Assembly (NCBI GenBank): GCA_037013685.1
Contig: CM072888.1
Coordinates: 15,982,589 to 16,046,588, forward strand
Source of the DNA: Acridotheres tristis
Taxonomy: Eukaryota > Chordata > Aves > Passeriformes > Sturnidae
Reading direction: 5' to 3'
Length of the DNA: 64,000 nt
The notes below the pieces were generated by a model. That model made no database searches. It worked only from the letters and a program-made list of their open reading frames with translations, and was not told the DNA's origin. Positions within the stretch are counted from its first letter, which is position 1. Each line of letters opens with the position of its first letter. Shown one piece after another: positions 35,499 to 46,559 of the stretch. The position numbers and the translations under genes are program-made.

Positions 35499-38358
35499 TG
35501 ATTGATCTTAAATGATTGATCCAGACTCCCACATTTTTGATGTGAATTTTTTGGCTTATGGCCTGGCTCGTTTCATGAGGGTGGTTCTCCAGGAAACCTG
35601 GACACTGAGCCAGAAGGATTGTATTTCACCATCAACACAGAAATAGAGAGATCAGGAACATGATCCCAAAGCCTAGCACAAGCATCAAGACTACAGAATG
35701 TCGGATTGGATGTTATGGGGCATCCTCTAAGTATAAGAGATGGAAAGTAAGAAACTCAGGAAACATTGAGGTTGAATTTGGCTCTTTTTCCAAGAGGGTT
35801 ATTTTTCAATGATTCCATTCAGATGGATTCTGAATGACTTGAGAGATTGGTCCACCCTGTGCCCCGTGGACTGCGAGAATCCTCCCTCCTTGATGCTGTC
35901 TGTGAGTCTTCTCTGATGTAAGGAAAAAGAGTATTAGCTCTATGGCATGTGACTCTTGGAAGGATTTAAACAAGTAAATAATTTCCTGTAGATAAATCAT
36001 GTAAATGTTTTTCAGTGTGTGGGAGGTAGGATTTTCTTTTCTTAGTCAAGTCTTTAACAAAGGGAACATGGAACAGCAGGAAAGCTGGCTACCCTCCAAG
36101 AGCAGGGCTATATAAAGTTCAATATACTTGCAACTTTGCTGCGATTCTTGAATGACAGCAGCTTTTCATATCTGTTACTTTCCTTTAAATAATCTTTACT
36201 TTACATCCTACTTAAGTCTGTATATAAAGGTCTGAATAATATGTCAATTATTTATAATATCAAAGTTAATTTTAATAAGTAGATTAAAAGACCACTTGGT
36301 TTCCTTTTTTAATGTTTTGCCAGTGGCAAGGATTTTTAAAAACATTTTTGTTTACAGAAAGGCTTAACATTGAATATAACTGCTTGAAAATTATTGCTTA
36401 TCGGTTCTGAAATCATTACAATTTTATTGGCAATTGTGTAAAATGCAGAACAAACCTGTGCTGAAGGGTTAACAAATCATTATGGATAAAATGACTGAAA
36501 TAGCAATTCACTGTGATTACAGGGATGCATGGGATTGCTCCACCATCCCTGAAGATGAAACATCCATTTCATGTACCTGTGTGACTACTGGGAGCACAGA
36601 AAGTGCCAAACCAGCTCTGCCCCTCTGCCTGGCTCTGTAGAGTGGATTCACAACACAGTTCCCAAAACCTCAGAGTAGGAAATTGTATGATGTCAGGTAC
36701 TTAACTGATGGCCACTGAGACTTATGCTGTTCAGGACTTGGAAAAATCATACTGTAAAGCCACAAGGTGATTATCCACCTGCACTTTTTTATAGGAATCA
36801 TGGAAAAGATAATAAATATATTTTCAATATATTACTCATCTCTAAATAGTATTCTTCATATCTAGTTACTCATTTAAATTGTCTTTTTGACAGCAATGGT
36901 GAGCCAAATGATGAGCAATGATGTTGCTTTTGGTGTATATAATGGAATCTGTGGCATTGAAGTATATTCAGATGATTAAAATCTCCTATTAATGCCGTGG
37001 AAATATCTCAAGACTGCCACTTTCTCTGCTTGAAAGTCTAAAATATGTGTTCATTGCAATTGGGTTACTCAGTTGTCTGTTTGGTCTCCTGAGGATTTGC
37101 CAGTGTGGCTGAATTTTTCCTTGCAGCCCATAACCATGGCTGGGAGCACCACTGGCAAGATGCTTTTGGGGCAAAGGCTGGAAGACACTTACCTAAGCTC
37201 AAACTCTGCTGGCAATGCATTGGAAGGTGTCAGAATCCATCTTCTTAAGACTAATGGAAGCATCTGGTGATGCTGTTTGGCTGCTTCCTTTTGGCTTCCC
37301 CCATGGGAGTTGTGCTCCGCCAGGAATGTGGTCCCTGCTGTGCAGAAAGGCAGGTGTAAAAAACTGCAAGTCTGTGTTATAATGTGAGCCAGACCATACA
37401 GCTGGACAAGATAACAGGGTTTGTGCTGGCAGCAATCAACTCCCCTTAAAACATGTTTTAATCTTACAGTGAAAATACAAAAACACTGATGAGTTTCTGA
37501 AGAGTTTGGTAGTTAGTACAGCTGCAACATCTCTTATTGGTTTTGACTGTTGATTAAGTTGATTTTTTTTCTCCAATTATTTCCATATTATTTCACTCAT
37601 TTCATTTTCTCCTTTTCCTTGACTAGTCATCTTAACAAATTCCTTGAATAATGTAACAAAAGATTTTTATCTAGTCTGTTCCAGAAAGGATGTTTTCCTC
37701 TACTATAATTCTTAATACTGTTCTTGGACACTGTAATATTTGAATTTGTCTTCCTTGCAACAAACTATCAGAATAGTGGTTCATCCCACAAGAATGTAAA
37801 GCGCAAAACATTTCCATAATCTTTAGAATCCTACACAGACAGATGTCTCAAAATTGAGGATGACGGATAAAGTTCTGCAGGATTCTTGCTGCTTCTTGAC
37901 AATGCTACTTAAAATGTCCCAATCTCATTGCCATCTCTCGTTTCTAAAAATCCGAACCAAGTCTAATAAGCTAGTGATCTCCCATCTCTTTTATCTTTCT
38001 TCTTCTTTGTGCTTTAGCTACTTGTCTGTCTTGGGTTTAGCTTTGAAGACTCTCCCTGTATGTGTTCCTCTCTCCCAAAAGACTCCTAAATTAAGAGAGA
38101 TATTTTCTCCATTGAGCCTCAGTTTATTGCTTTCACTCAAAAGTTGTGTTTCTCACACTTTTGATTCTGACATATTTCTCCCTGTATACCCTCCTCATGG
38201 ACTGAAAAAAAGAAAATTAAATTCAGCCACTTTTCAAGACATTTATACTAGCACTGAGGCAGAACCTATCTTGGATGGAACAGCAATTTAGAGGTCATGA
38301 ATGTCTGACACTGATATCCTATGGAATCTGGATATGTTTGCATCCTGAATTCCTCTTC
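35499..38358. other. Non-coding unique sequence, no gene seen
   Basis: No mobile element or gene was recognised. A 145-codon plus-strand frame at 37854-38291, starting from TTG, is serine/leucine-rich and has no domain signature. It is most likely chance in a pyrimidine-rich stretch. Confidence 0.55.
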
Positions 38359-38359
38359 C

Positions 38360-38616
38360 TAGGATTAGGACTAGGGGTTACTGGTAGGGGTTAGGGCCAA
38401 GGTTAGTTAGTGTTAGGATAAATATTAGGATTAGGGATTAGGTTTACATTTAGGGTTGAGTTAGTGTGAGGGTTGGTAGTTAGGGGTTAGGGCTAGGGAT
38501 TAGGTTTAAGGTTAGGGTGATGTTCAAGGTCAGGATCAGTGTTAGGGTCTGGGTTTGAGTTATGGTTATGGTCACGGTTACTCTTGGGTTAGGATTTAGA
38601 GTTAGGATTTTAGGTT
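38360..38616 (+). repeat. Degenerate telomere-like (TTAGGG) array
   Basis: About 257 bp are dominated by variants of TTAGGG: at least six exact TTAGGG hexamers plus many TTAGGA, TAGGGG, GGTTAG and TTAGTG variants, all G-rich on the plus strand. The units are irregular, with spacers such as GTTCAAGGTCAGGATCAGTG. This fits either an old interstitial telomeric sequence (a relic of chromosome-end fusion or double-strand-break repair) or a minisatellite that drifted into telomere-like units. There is no gene content. Confidence 0.85.
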
Positions 38617-38619
38617 CCT

Positions 38620-41600
38620 TTCAATTAGCATTCAGGTTGCTAAATAGTGGGCCTTATATCTTCATAATTTGCTTTTGGGATCAGCTCCAGACTGTAGGCA
38701 GTAAAAGAGTTTGTCTGCTGGGTGGGAACGGCTGTGGAATTACTGTGTAACAACATATCCTGTGAACAAGTCACAGGTACCATAAACAAGTTTGCTTATA
38801 AATCCTTGTCCAGCTCAGATCAAGGAATGTTTGGACATAAAAGCTGAGTAAAGGGTGCTAGTCAAACATGTATAGTGGTCATGGTATGCTATCCAGTGCT
38901 CATATGGATTTATCAATACAAGATACTAAGACAATTACTGGAAAAATCAACTTTTATGAATGTACTTCTTGAAAAAAGAAGACAGACCTCAATGGTTCTA
39001 TTTGGCATGCCTGCCTTTTTTGTTCATTCTTGCCCCTTGGATTTTATCACTCCATTTATGTTGATGTTGCAGAAAGTAGTGGTGTATACATATGTGATCA
39101 AAATATCACCGAGGGATAAGCTAAATGCTTTAAAACAAGTGGCAAATTACCTGCACTTCATTTGGTATTGATTGCAAAAACATTAATCATGTTGAATTCT
39201 TTTGCTATTATGCATTTGGATGTAAGACATATTCCATCTTAAGCATTGAATAATTCTAAGGGTAAATAATCTAAATACCATCCTGATTGTGTCTCACAGT
39301 TCTATACTCGAAATACAAGTATACAGCAAAGGAGGAAGAATGAGCTATAATTTATTGGTCTTTAGAAGAACAGCCAAAATTGGTTTTGCTGTCAGGCTAA
39401 GCTGTCCATCCACTCTGCTGATACACAGGCTGAACACCGTTTTCCTTTCCTGGCGTCTGTTTTAGTTGTAATGGGATGCACTTTCATGTGGATGACAGGA
39501 GAGAGGTGTTAAGATGTTATACATGACCGTGCAGCATGCTCGTATTTCCTCCTGTTAGCCAAGAACAACTAATTGGCAAAGCTGTTTTGGCAGAAGTTTC
39601 TTACTCAGAAGTAATTTCAAACAAAGGGAACGGAGTAACACAGCCCACTTATGTCTCACTTTCCAGTGAATCAAGGACATCCCTTTATGCTCAGAATAAT
39701 CATCTCTTTCCTGAAAAGCATGGGATTCTCAGGATGGTATGCACTGCAATGTATACGCAATGTATATGCTTCCCCACTGGGGAGCAAATCCCTGAATAGC
39801 TCATTCTAAACCTCATGCTGGTTTATCTCCAAGTGGAATGGCCCTGCTGAAAAACGAACATGCAAATTATACCAATCTCCAATTCTCAGTGGGCAAATGC
39901 ATGAGAGAACAGACCTGTGCAGCAGTTTTCCCAGTTTTCCTAGTTTTCTTAGGTCTCTGCAACACTTAAAAATGCTATTTTTACAGCATCAGTGAACAGA
40001 AGCAGTGCTGCTTTTGAGAGGAAAAAAATCTTCAGAGCTGTAGAAATACAAACTTAAACCTGTCCTTTGGCTGGCTGGCATACACCAGGTAGCACACTGG
40101 GTCTGCGTGGACTGACAGGATATCAAATCTTTGTGCTCTCCATCCTGTCACACCTCTGTTACAGCTGCTTTTGTCTGTAACACATCGTAACAACACAGAT
40201 CATCATCAGGCGACAGCAGGTATAAGCCATAACTTGAAATTCTTGAAAAACTGATGTGGGATATCCCAAGGGAAGATATTTATGCCAGCAGTTGAAGCAC
40301 TTCCAGCAGCAAACCACTATTAGAAGTGCGTGGGCCAAGTGTAGCTTTAGCTTTATTGCTTCATCCATAATCTCAAGGAGAAAGTGCACTAGGCTCTCTC
40401 TTTTGTGATTTCTGACTTGTTACTCTGTTTTTCTTCTCAAGTTTTGAATAAACCAGTTCTCAAACTTATCACCAACACAGTTAAGCACATTTAATTTACA
40501 AATATTGTCCAGATAACCTGTTTATTAGCAGTCAGACTCCAGTAAACTCAGCAACTAATTAAATTAATGCTTAATTTCTACAATAGCAATTTAGACTCTT
40601 GGTTTATATGGGTGATACAGTTCAGACAGGATGCAGGTCAATTAATTTGGACATACCAATGGCTGTAAATGCTCTGCCATAGCTAATTTAGATCATTTTG
40701 GCTGTTGCACTGCTTTAGGCATGTCTGAGCAATTATTATATCTTCTTCTGGCTCATATACTTGCCAGTGTGAAGTGTCATTTAAAGTAGTGATGCTGAAA
40801 GACTTGGGTTATTGAGTTTTGTACATAAACTTTTTGACTCTTGACCCAAATTTGCTATGAATTTGCTACTGAGGCATATATATACACAGTGCAAGCATTG
40901 GGAAGTGGTGCCATGAATCCCATAGCTGTTCACGGCATTAGCTTTTTCTTTGCCACTTTGCAGCTGGAGAAAAAAGATAAATTGGTATTTAGTGGCTACA
41001 ATAGAAAAAAATATCATGGGTGAGCTGAAAAAACTCCAAAATTTTCCTGTTCTTTTTCTGTGTCTGAAGGTGCCTCTCCACTTCATAGCTCACTGGGGTT
41101 TCTAGTGGATGGCTTGCTGTTTCCCAGACTCCAAGAAAGCAAGTGAAACAAAGCGCAGGTGTGCCGAGTCTGTGTGCTGTGAAGATGTTTCTCATTTTCT
41201 TTTGAGAGCATGTGTCCATGGATTTGGTTTGGTTTTTTTAGGGTAGTAATGGGAACCAGCAGGCATAAAAGTAGCTGTCTACAGAGCTGCTCTCTGTCAC
41301 CTCATGTGCTTCAGGTATTCTCACCTCATCTCCTGGGACTTGAGTACAAGGGAGGGGTCTTACCTCTTCATCAAGCTCTTGTAGATTTGCCTTTCCAAAT
41401 AACTAAAGAGAGATGTTAGCTCAAAGTCTCTCATTTAGGAAATTGAGATTATAAGGCATTTTTGAACTCTGCATTCCCATATGTGTTGATCCTGATGGAT
41501 GCTCAGGGTGAACTTCTTGATACATGGTACCGAAAAGAAACTGCAGGGAAGGTAGAAGACCTTATACTGGGGTTTCTTAGTGCACTAGAGGAAAATAAGC

Positions 41601-41685
41601 AGCACAAAGAACTATTTGGGGGAATAAATTTAATTTGCTGCCAATCAATAACAAAGCAGTAGAATAGCAAGAAATAGAACCAAAA
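38620..41685. other. Non-coding unique sequence, no gene seen
   Basis: No gene or clear transposon was found. The portion around 40500-40760 is rich in ATTAA/TAATT cores and repeat-free, a weak regulatory candidate. Open frames around 39.5 and 40.8-41.2 kb overlap on opposite strands and look like chance. Confidence 0.55.
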
Positions 41686-41689
41686 CTAA

Positions 41690-41915
41690 ACATGCATTTC
41701 CACCGCTCCCTCTGCTCACCAGGTTCAACTTCACTCCTGACTCAGCAGGTAGCACAGCTGGATGAGGAAAGGATGTTGTGGTCTTCTCACTACACTTTGT
41801 CTCTGCTGTTCCTTTCTCTCCACGCTGTTCCTCTGCTTCAGAATGAGGTCCCTCACACAGGACACAGTCCCTCATGGCTGAAGACCATTGAGGGAACCTG
41901 AAGGAGCAAAAGTCC
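41690..41915 (+). mobile_element. Possible ERV LTR-derived fragment
   Basis: The pyrimidine-rich stretch with TCCACGCTGTTCCTCTGC, then AGAATGAGGTCCCTCACACA, then ACAGTCCCTCATGGCT resembles part of an abundant songbird LTR that I recall as having clustered GGGGTCCCTC...GGACACAGTCC motifs. No LTR ends or target duplications are visible. The orientation is a guess from that recalled order. It may be unrelated. Confidence 0.3.
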
Positions 41916-41919
41916 ATGG

Positions 41920-44900
41920 GACCTCCTGAGATACATCTGTGAGTCCTGACACTTCCTTGGACAAGGAAGTGGCTAAGCCACTATCCATCACATTTGAGAA
42001 GACATGTCAGTCTGATGAAGGTCTCACTGACTGGAAAAGGGGAAATATCCTATTAGTGCTGTGAGGGAGACCTTGCAGAGTGCACTCATTTTTTATAGAT
42101 GCAATCGGATTTAAGTCAGGCAGAGATGTAATGAATATTTTAAATATGGGAAAAGCTTACTAGAAAATTCAGCCAAGAGATGCAGGGCCAAAAGAACCAG
42201 ATTGAGATGATTCAGTTTTCATAGCAATATGTTTATATTTGGAGATAAGTAAGCTGTCACTTAAGTTTTGGTTAGAAACATTCACTTTATTTGATAAACA
42301 AGTCATCATTCATAGCCAAAAAAGCTTAAAAATACTTCTCTTTGAAAACTAGAGTTTTCTGTAGAAAATTAAAATGTTTTATGAAAAGCAATTTCGTGTT
42401 GGTAAGACACCTATTTTGACTGAATTTTTATTTGACAAAAAAAATAGAATAAAGTCCCTTGTTGCCTTTGAGTCTGAATGCAAAATGCGAAAAATCTGAG
42501 CATTAGGAAAGACAAAAAAAAGGGGAAAGGTTGCAGAGGATGATGAAGGAAACTGAATGGAGGTGGGAAGGGCATGTCAGGTTGAGAAAGTAAGAACTTT
42601 CCTTTCTTCTGTATTTTGCCTCATTCTGACATATATTTCACTTTTAGAATAGAAGATCTGGGCCATATTTTCCTTATGATATGTATGATATGAAATAAAA
42701 ATTCAGCTCAATTCAGAAGAAAACAAGTCAAACTTTGCAATGGGAATGTTTTTCCTATTTAAGTCTCCTGTTGGTTACCTGCATTTCTGGAAGAAACTTC
42801 AAGCACCTAAGTTGATTGCACATTGTAACTGCAAGCAAATTGCAAACTGGCTGAGCAATCCATTTGGAGAATACATGGTAAAAAAAGTCTTTGGACATAG
42901 ATAATGGAAGCAAACTTGCTCTCATGAGCAATTATCCTGCTGATCAACTTCCTCTAGACATAGAAGCCTCATCTGGGAATCATATTTATGTCCAGATTGG
43001 TTTGTTTGTTTGCTTTGTCAGAAAATGTTCATCTGTTCCTTACAGCTTTATAGGTAGTGTAAAGCAACAGATTTTTTCAGCCTACATTGCTTCCCTGGGT
43101 GAAGAGACAGTTCGTAATTTTTTTTGGTTGCTTGTGTCTTCCTTTTTGATGTCTATGTTAGGTTGTTCAGGTTTCAAAGCAAATTATATTTGCAGTGTTT
43201 TCTGTTTCTGTGGGAGTTGCCACCTGCTAATAAATCTTGCCTAAGGACTCATAATCAGTCAGAATTTGGTCTAACCATGACACTTCAAGGTGTGAAGTTT
43301 CCAAGAGCCCAGAGAAAGATCTGTGGTCTGTCCCATACATATGTGTGTGTATACATATATATACACTTTTTATTTATCTATTTATTTTAATATATCTGGT
43401 AACCTCCATTGAGTGAACTTGTGGTTAGAGAGGCTTGCTGAAATGGAAATTCACACACATAACAGCTGATTCCAGGTGGAGCAACCTGCCCATGCTAGAT
43501 ACTGCTCTCGAATGAGTAGTGGGAACAGTCCAAGAAGCACAATGAACTCTTCACCATTAGGTTTCCAGAGCTGTAAAAGTTCTCTGAGATCACTGCATTT
43601 TACGTGATTGCCAGTGTAGTGCACAACCTAAACATACACTGCTGGGCTATTTGATATATTTACTGCAAAGGTGTGATCAGAAGAGTGGACCTTGGACCCA
43701 GATCTGAACAGGGCTTTTAAAGGAATTGAGAAATGAAGAATTGTAATTGGCATCTGTCATTTGCCTTATTTTTCCTGGGTTGCTAATCAGATGTAAGGCA
43801 GTCAGAGTGCAGAATGGCAACAGACATCTTTGAATCTTGGAGGTAATATTAGTTCTTTTCCCCAGAAGATGACATTTTTATTACCTAGGCCACCAAAAGA
43901 TGTCACAGTTCATTTGGAGACCTTCCTCCCAGACAGAATTTCCAAGCAGTATTTAAAACTAAAAATATAGATGTATATGTTTGCAATAAATACTCTTTTC
44001 TCTGTCAAGCTGTGATGTTTTATTAATTATTGAGAAATAGTTTTATTTGCCCATTTTCACACAAGGGACACCAATATGTAGATGAAGTCTTTGAGAAGAG
44101 TATAACATTGAAAATTGGTTGAGGTTTTTATATGCTTTCCAGGTTATGAGAAACACCCACATTCAAACTGGGGAGCCAACCTCAGCCTCATTGAAGGCTG
44201 GAGGTTTTAAAGGGCTTCACATTGGTTTATTGTAGAAGAGGAAATTCCATCAAAGTGGGATTTGGTGTGTTCTTTATTGATGAGTCAGCAAAAGAAACTT
44301 CAACCAAGAACTACAATGGGAAGAGGGAAAGGTACATGATTAAAGAAGTGTCCTGACTCTGATGAAGCAGGGGGAGCTATCTCCCAACAGAGATGCTCTC
44401 TCACACACCACCTCTGACACCACAGCAATACTGCCCTGCTCCTTCAGCTTCCCAGGAGCTGGGGGTTGATTTCAAAGCATCAACGCTTAAAACCTGAAAT
44501 TCAGAAGGCCAGAAGATCAGAGGGCTGGGACTGGATTAAGCCACTTTCCTCTCCTGCTGCTGCTTTCTGGGAGGAGAGATGTCCCAAGCTGTCTAGATAC
44601 CCATGACTGTGGCCTTTGAATGGCTCATGCCATTCAAGCATCCCTAAGTCTATGCTTTCTTGTAGTGAAAGGGCAAGCAGCTATAAAATACCTTCACGGT
44701 TTCATGAAAAATCTGGCTTTCTTCAGATGCCTCATCTTGCCCTTAATTTACTGTTGAGGGTGAAGGACATAGCCGTTTCTTTTTTTATTATTTATTTATT
44801 TCTCATTCTGGCAAGCAGGCTATGGTTATCTGGAATACATTTCCCCCTATGACAGCTACTTTTAATTTGTTTCAGTGAGTGATCTCTCCTTTCTGACACT

Positions 44901-45650
44901 TCTGCTGTTTGAAAAATAAGATGCTGTGTGATTGAGGAGGCAATGTAATTACCCATGGTACAGCGAGGACCACCAGATTTTTTTAGCTTTACACAAATAT
45001 AACTCTTCCATTTTTGGGCCTGTGAATCTCTTTACTCATGTGCTAAGTCTAATGTTTTTGGGGTGGGTTTTTTTTGTTTTTTTTACAAAGCTCAGGATTA
45101 CTAAATACTGGAATGTCACGAAAATATTTTTTCTATATATTTCTGTAGTATACCAGTCTACTTTGTGTTACAGGACAGGAAAAAACCCTAATTTTTAATA
45201 ATTCTATTTCAGAAAGTTTGACCAATGAAGTTTGACAGAAAAGACATTCTATTCAGTGTTTTACAGCTGGAAGAGTAAAACAGACAGAATTCCTGTGCTA
45301 CCAACACAAGTTTGTAGGTGGATAAGAATAAAGGTGCAATCACCTTTACCCTCATAACCCCCTCACTGGAGGTCCCACACTTCAGACTACAACACTGTTC
45401 TTGTCCTGACAGAAAGGTTCCTCCAGCTGCTGCTCAGAAACTTGCCTCTGCCATGGAGATGAACAAGTGCACTTTGTGATGAATGCATAATAAAAGCAAG
45501 AAACTTATTAGGACAAAAACATTTTAGGGTCTGATTAATCTAGATAATGATTGAAGTAAGGGGAGGATGTTGGAGGGGACTAATCCATTTCAGTGAATGT
45601 GCAAGACAATATTGCTGAAGTTGATGAAGACGGCTTTATATGTAAAGAGA
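41920..45650. other. Non-coding unique sequence, no gene seen
   Basis: No gene or element was recognised. There is a TA/CA-type microsatellite-like stretch at about 43338-43365 and T-rich runs near 45068-45085. Frames near 42.9-43.4 kb (117 and 88 codons) overlap and show no domains. Confidence 0.55.
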
Positions 45651-45659
45651 TCAGGATTC

Positions 45660-45970
45660 AGAACACTTTTTGTGAATAATTAGGCAGAGAAAATTATTAT
45701 TGCCCATTAAAATATTGCGTTTCACACAAAATGGAAAATCTGATTAGTGCACCTCTGAGTGGCTTGCTTCTAGAATGATAAAATTAATGAATATATGAAA
45801 TATTTAATTTCATGCATAAATATCTGTTAATAGAAATTAATTACTGCATGCAATAAAAGTCATTTATTGCACATTAAATATGGGATGAAATAAAAATGTG
45901 AGAATTTTCATTGCTTATGTGTAAGTGATTTGATTATCTAGTTAAGATTTTTGTTGCTGTATAAACAACA
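45660..45970. promoter_or_regulatory. Candidate conserved regulatory block, composition only
   Basis: About 310 bp of repeat-free, very A+T-rich DNA are crowded with motifs typical of homeodomain and POU factors: GCCCATTAAAATATTG, TTTCATGCATAAATATCTG, AATTAATTACTGCATGCAAT and GTCATTTATTGCACATTAAA. Such clustering is usual in vertebrate developmental enhancers. No coding potential or transposon is visible. The call is inference until conservation is tested. Confidence 0.3.
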
Positions 45971-45979
45971 TAGATCAAC

Positions 45980-46243
45980 CTCAGTGATAAGATAAACTCT
46001 CTTTATATTTTTAGTGTCTCTCAAATGGTAATAAAAGAAGTCCTTGCTCATGGAGAGGATCACCTGTAAGTGCAATTGAGCTCAGATATCATTGGGAGTG
46101 CAAGAAGCTAATGAAATGAAATAAATACTTGAGAGTTTACAGAACTGTAGCCTGTGCTTCCATCATAATGAATTTTCAGGCAATTGGACTATGAGAATAA
46201 GTACATCTGCAGCTTTTGCAACTGTCCTAGATAAACAGAACTC
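45980..46243. other. Short stretch downstream of the candidate terminal exon
   Basis: If the frame at 46244-46544 is a real minus-strand terminal exon, this would be the start of its 3' untranslated region. I see no AATAAA on the minus strand within the first few hundred bases after the stop. Confidence 0.3.
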
Positions 46244-46544
46244 TCATATGTTGATTTTTGATGCACTGATCCTCTGATCTGGCAGGCACATATTTGATAT
46301 GCCATGATTTAAGTTGAGCTTATCTTTCAGCCAACTGCTGTCACTTGCACCGGATTTACTGGCTTCATTATTATGCATCACCTCATCTCCCAGTCTTCCT
46401 CTACTGTGTGAAAACTTTCTCTGTGTCCATGCAGGCAGGCCATTCACTGTCCTAACCTTATCAAGCTGCAGCTTCTGCTGATAGTTGTTTTCTCCTCCTG
46501 GTCTGAGCTTCTGGTGCACCTGCTTGACAGCAGAGCTTGGCAGA
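46244..46544 (-). CDS. Possible terminal coding exon, unidentified protein
   Basis: On the minus strand a CTTTTTTAG acceptor (AG at 46546-46545) is followed by 301 bases: one base completing a split codon, then 99 sense codons and a TGA at 46246-46244. The peptide is strongly hydrophilic and has the texture of real protein: a start L-P-S-S-A-V-K-Q-V-H-Q-K-L, a middle block LQLDKVRTVNGLPAW, a serine-rich section (K-S-G-A-S-D-S-S-W), and a C-terminus ending SKINI. CTG, CAG and AAG codons are frequent. There is no transmembrane segment or known domain. I do not recognise the gene. No other exon of it was found in the window; upstream exons would lie at higher coordinates. Chance or pseudogene remain possible. 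Confidence 0.35.
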
Positions 46545-46559
46545 CTAAAAAAGCCCTAG

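Noticed and set aside
37854..38291. 145-codon plus-strand frame, serine/leucine-rich
   Set aside because: It starts only at TTG, lies in pyrimidine-rich DNA that favours Ser/Leu/Phe codons, and has no domain or splice context. Probably chance.
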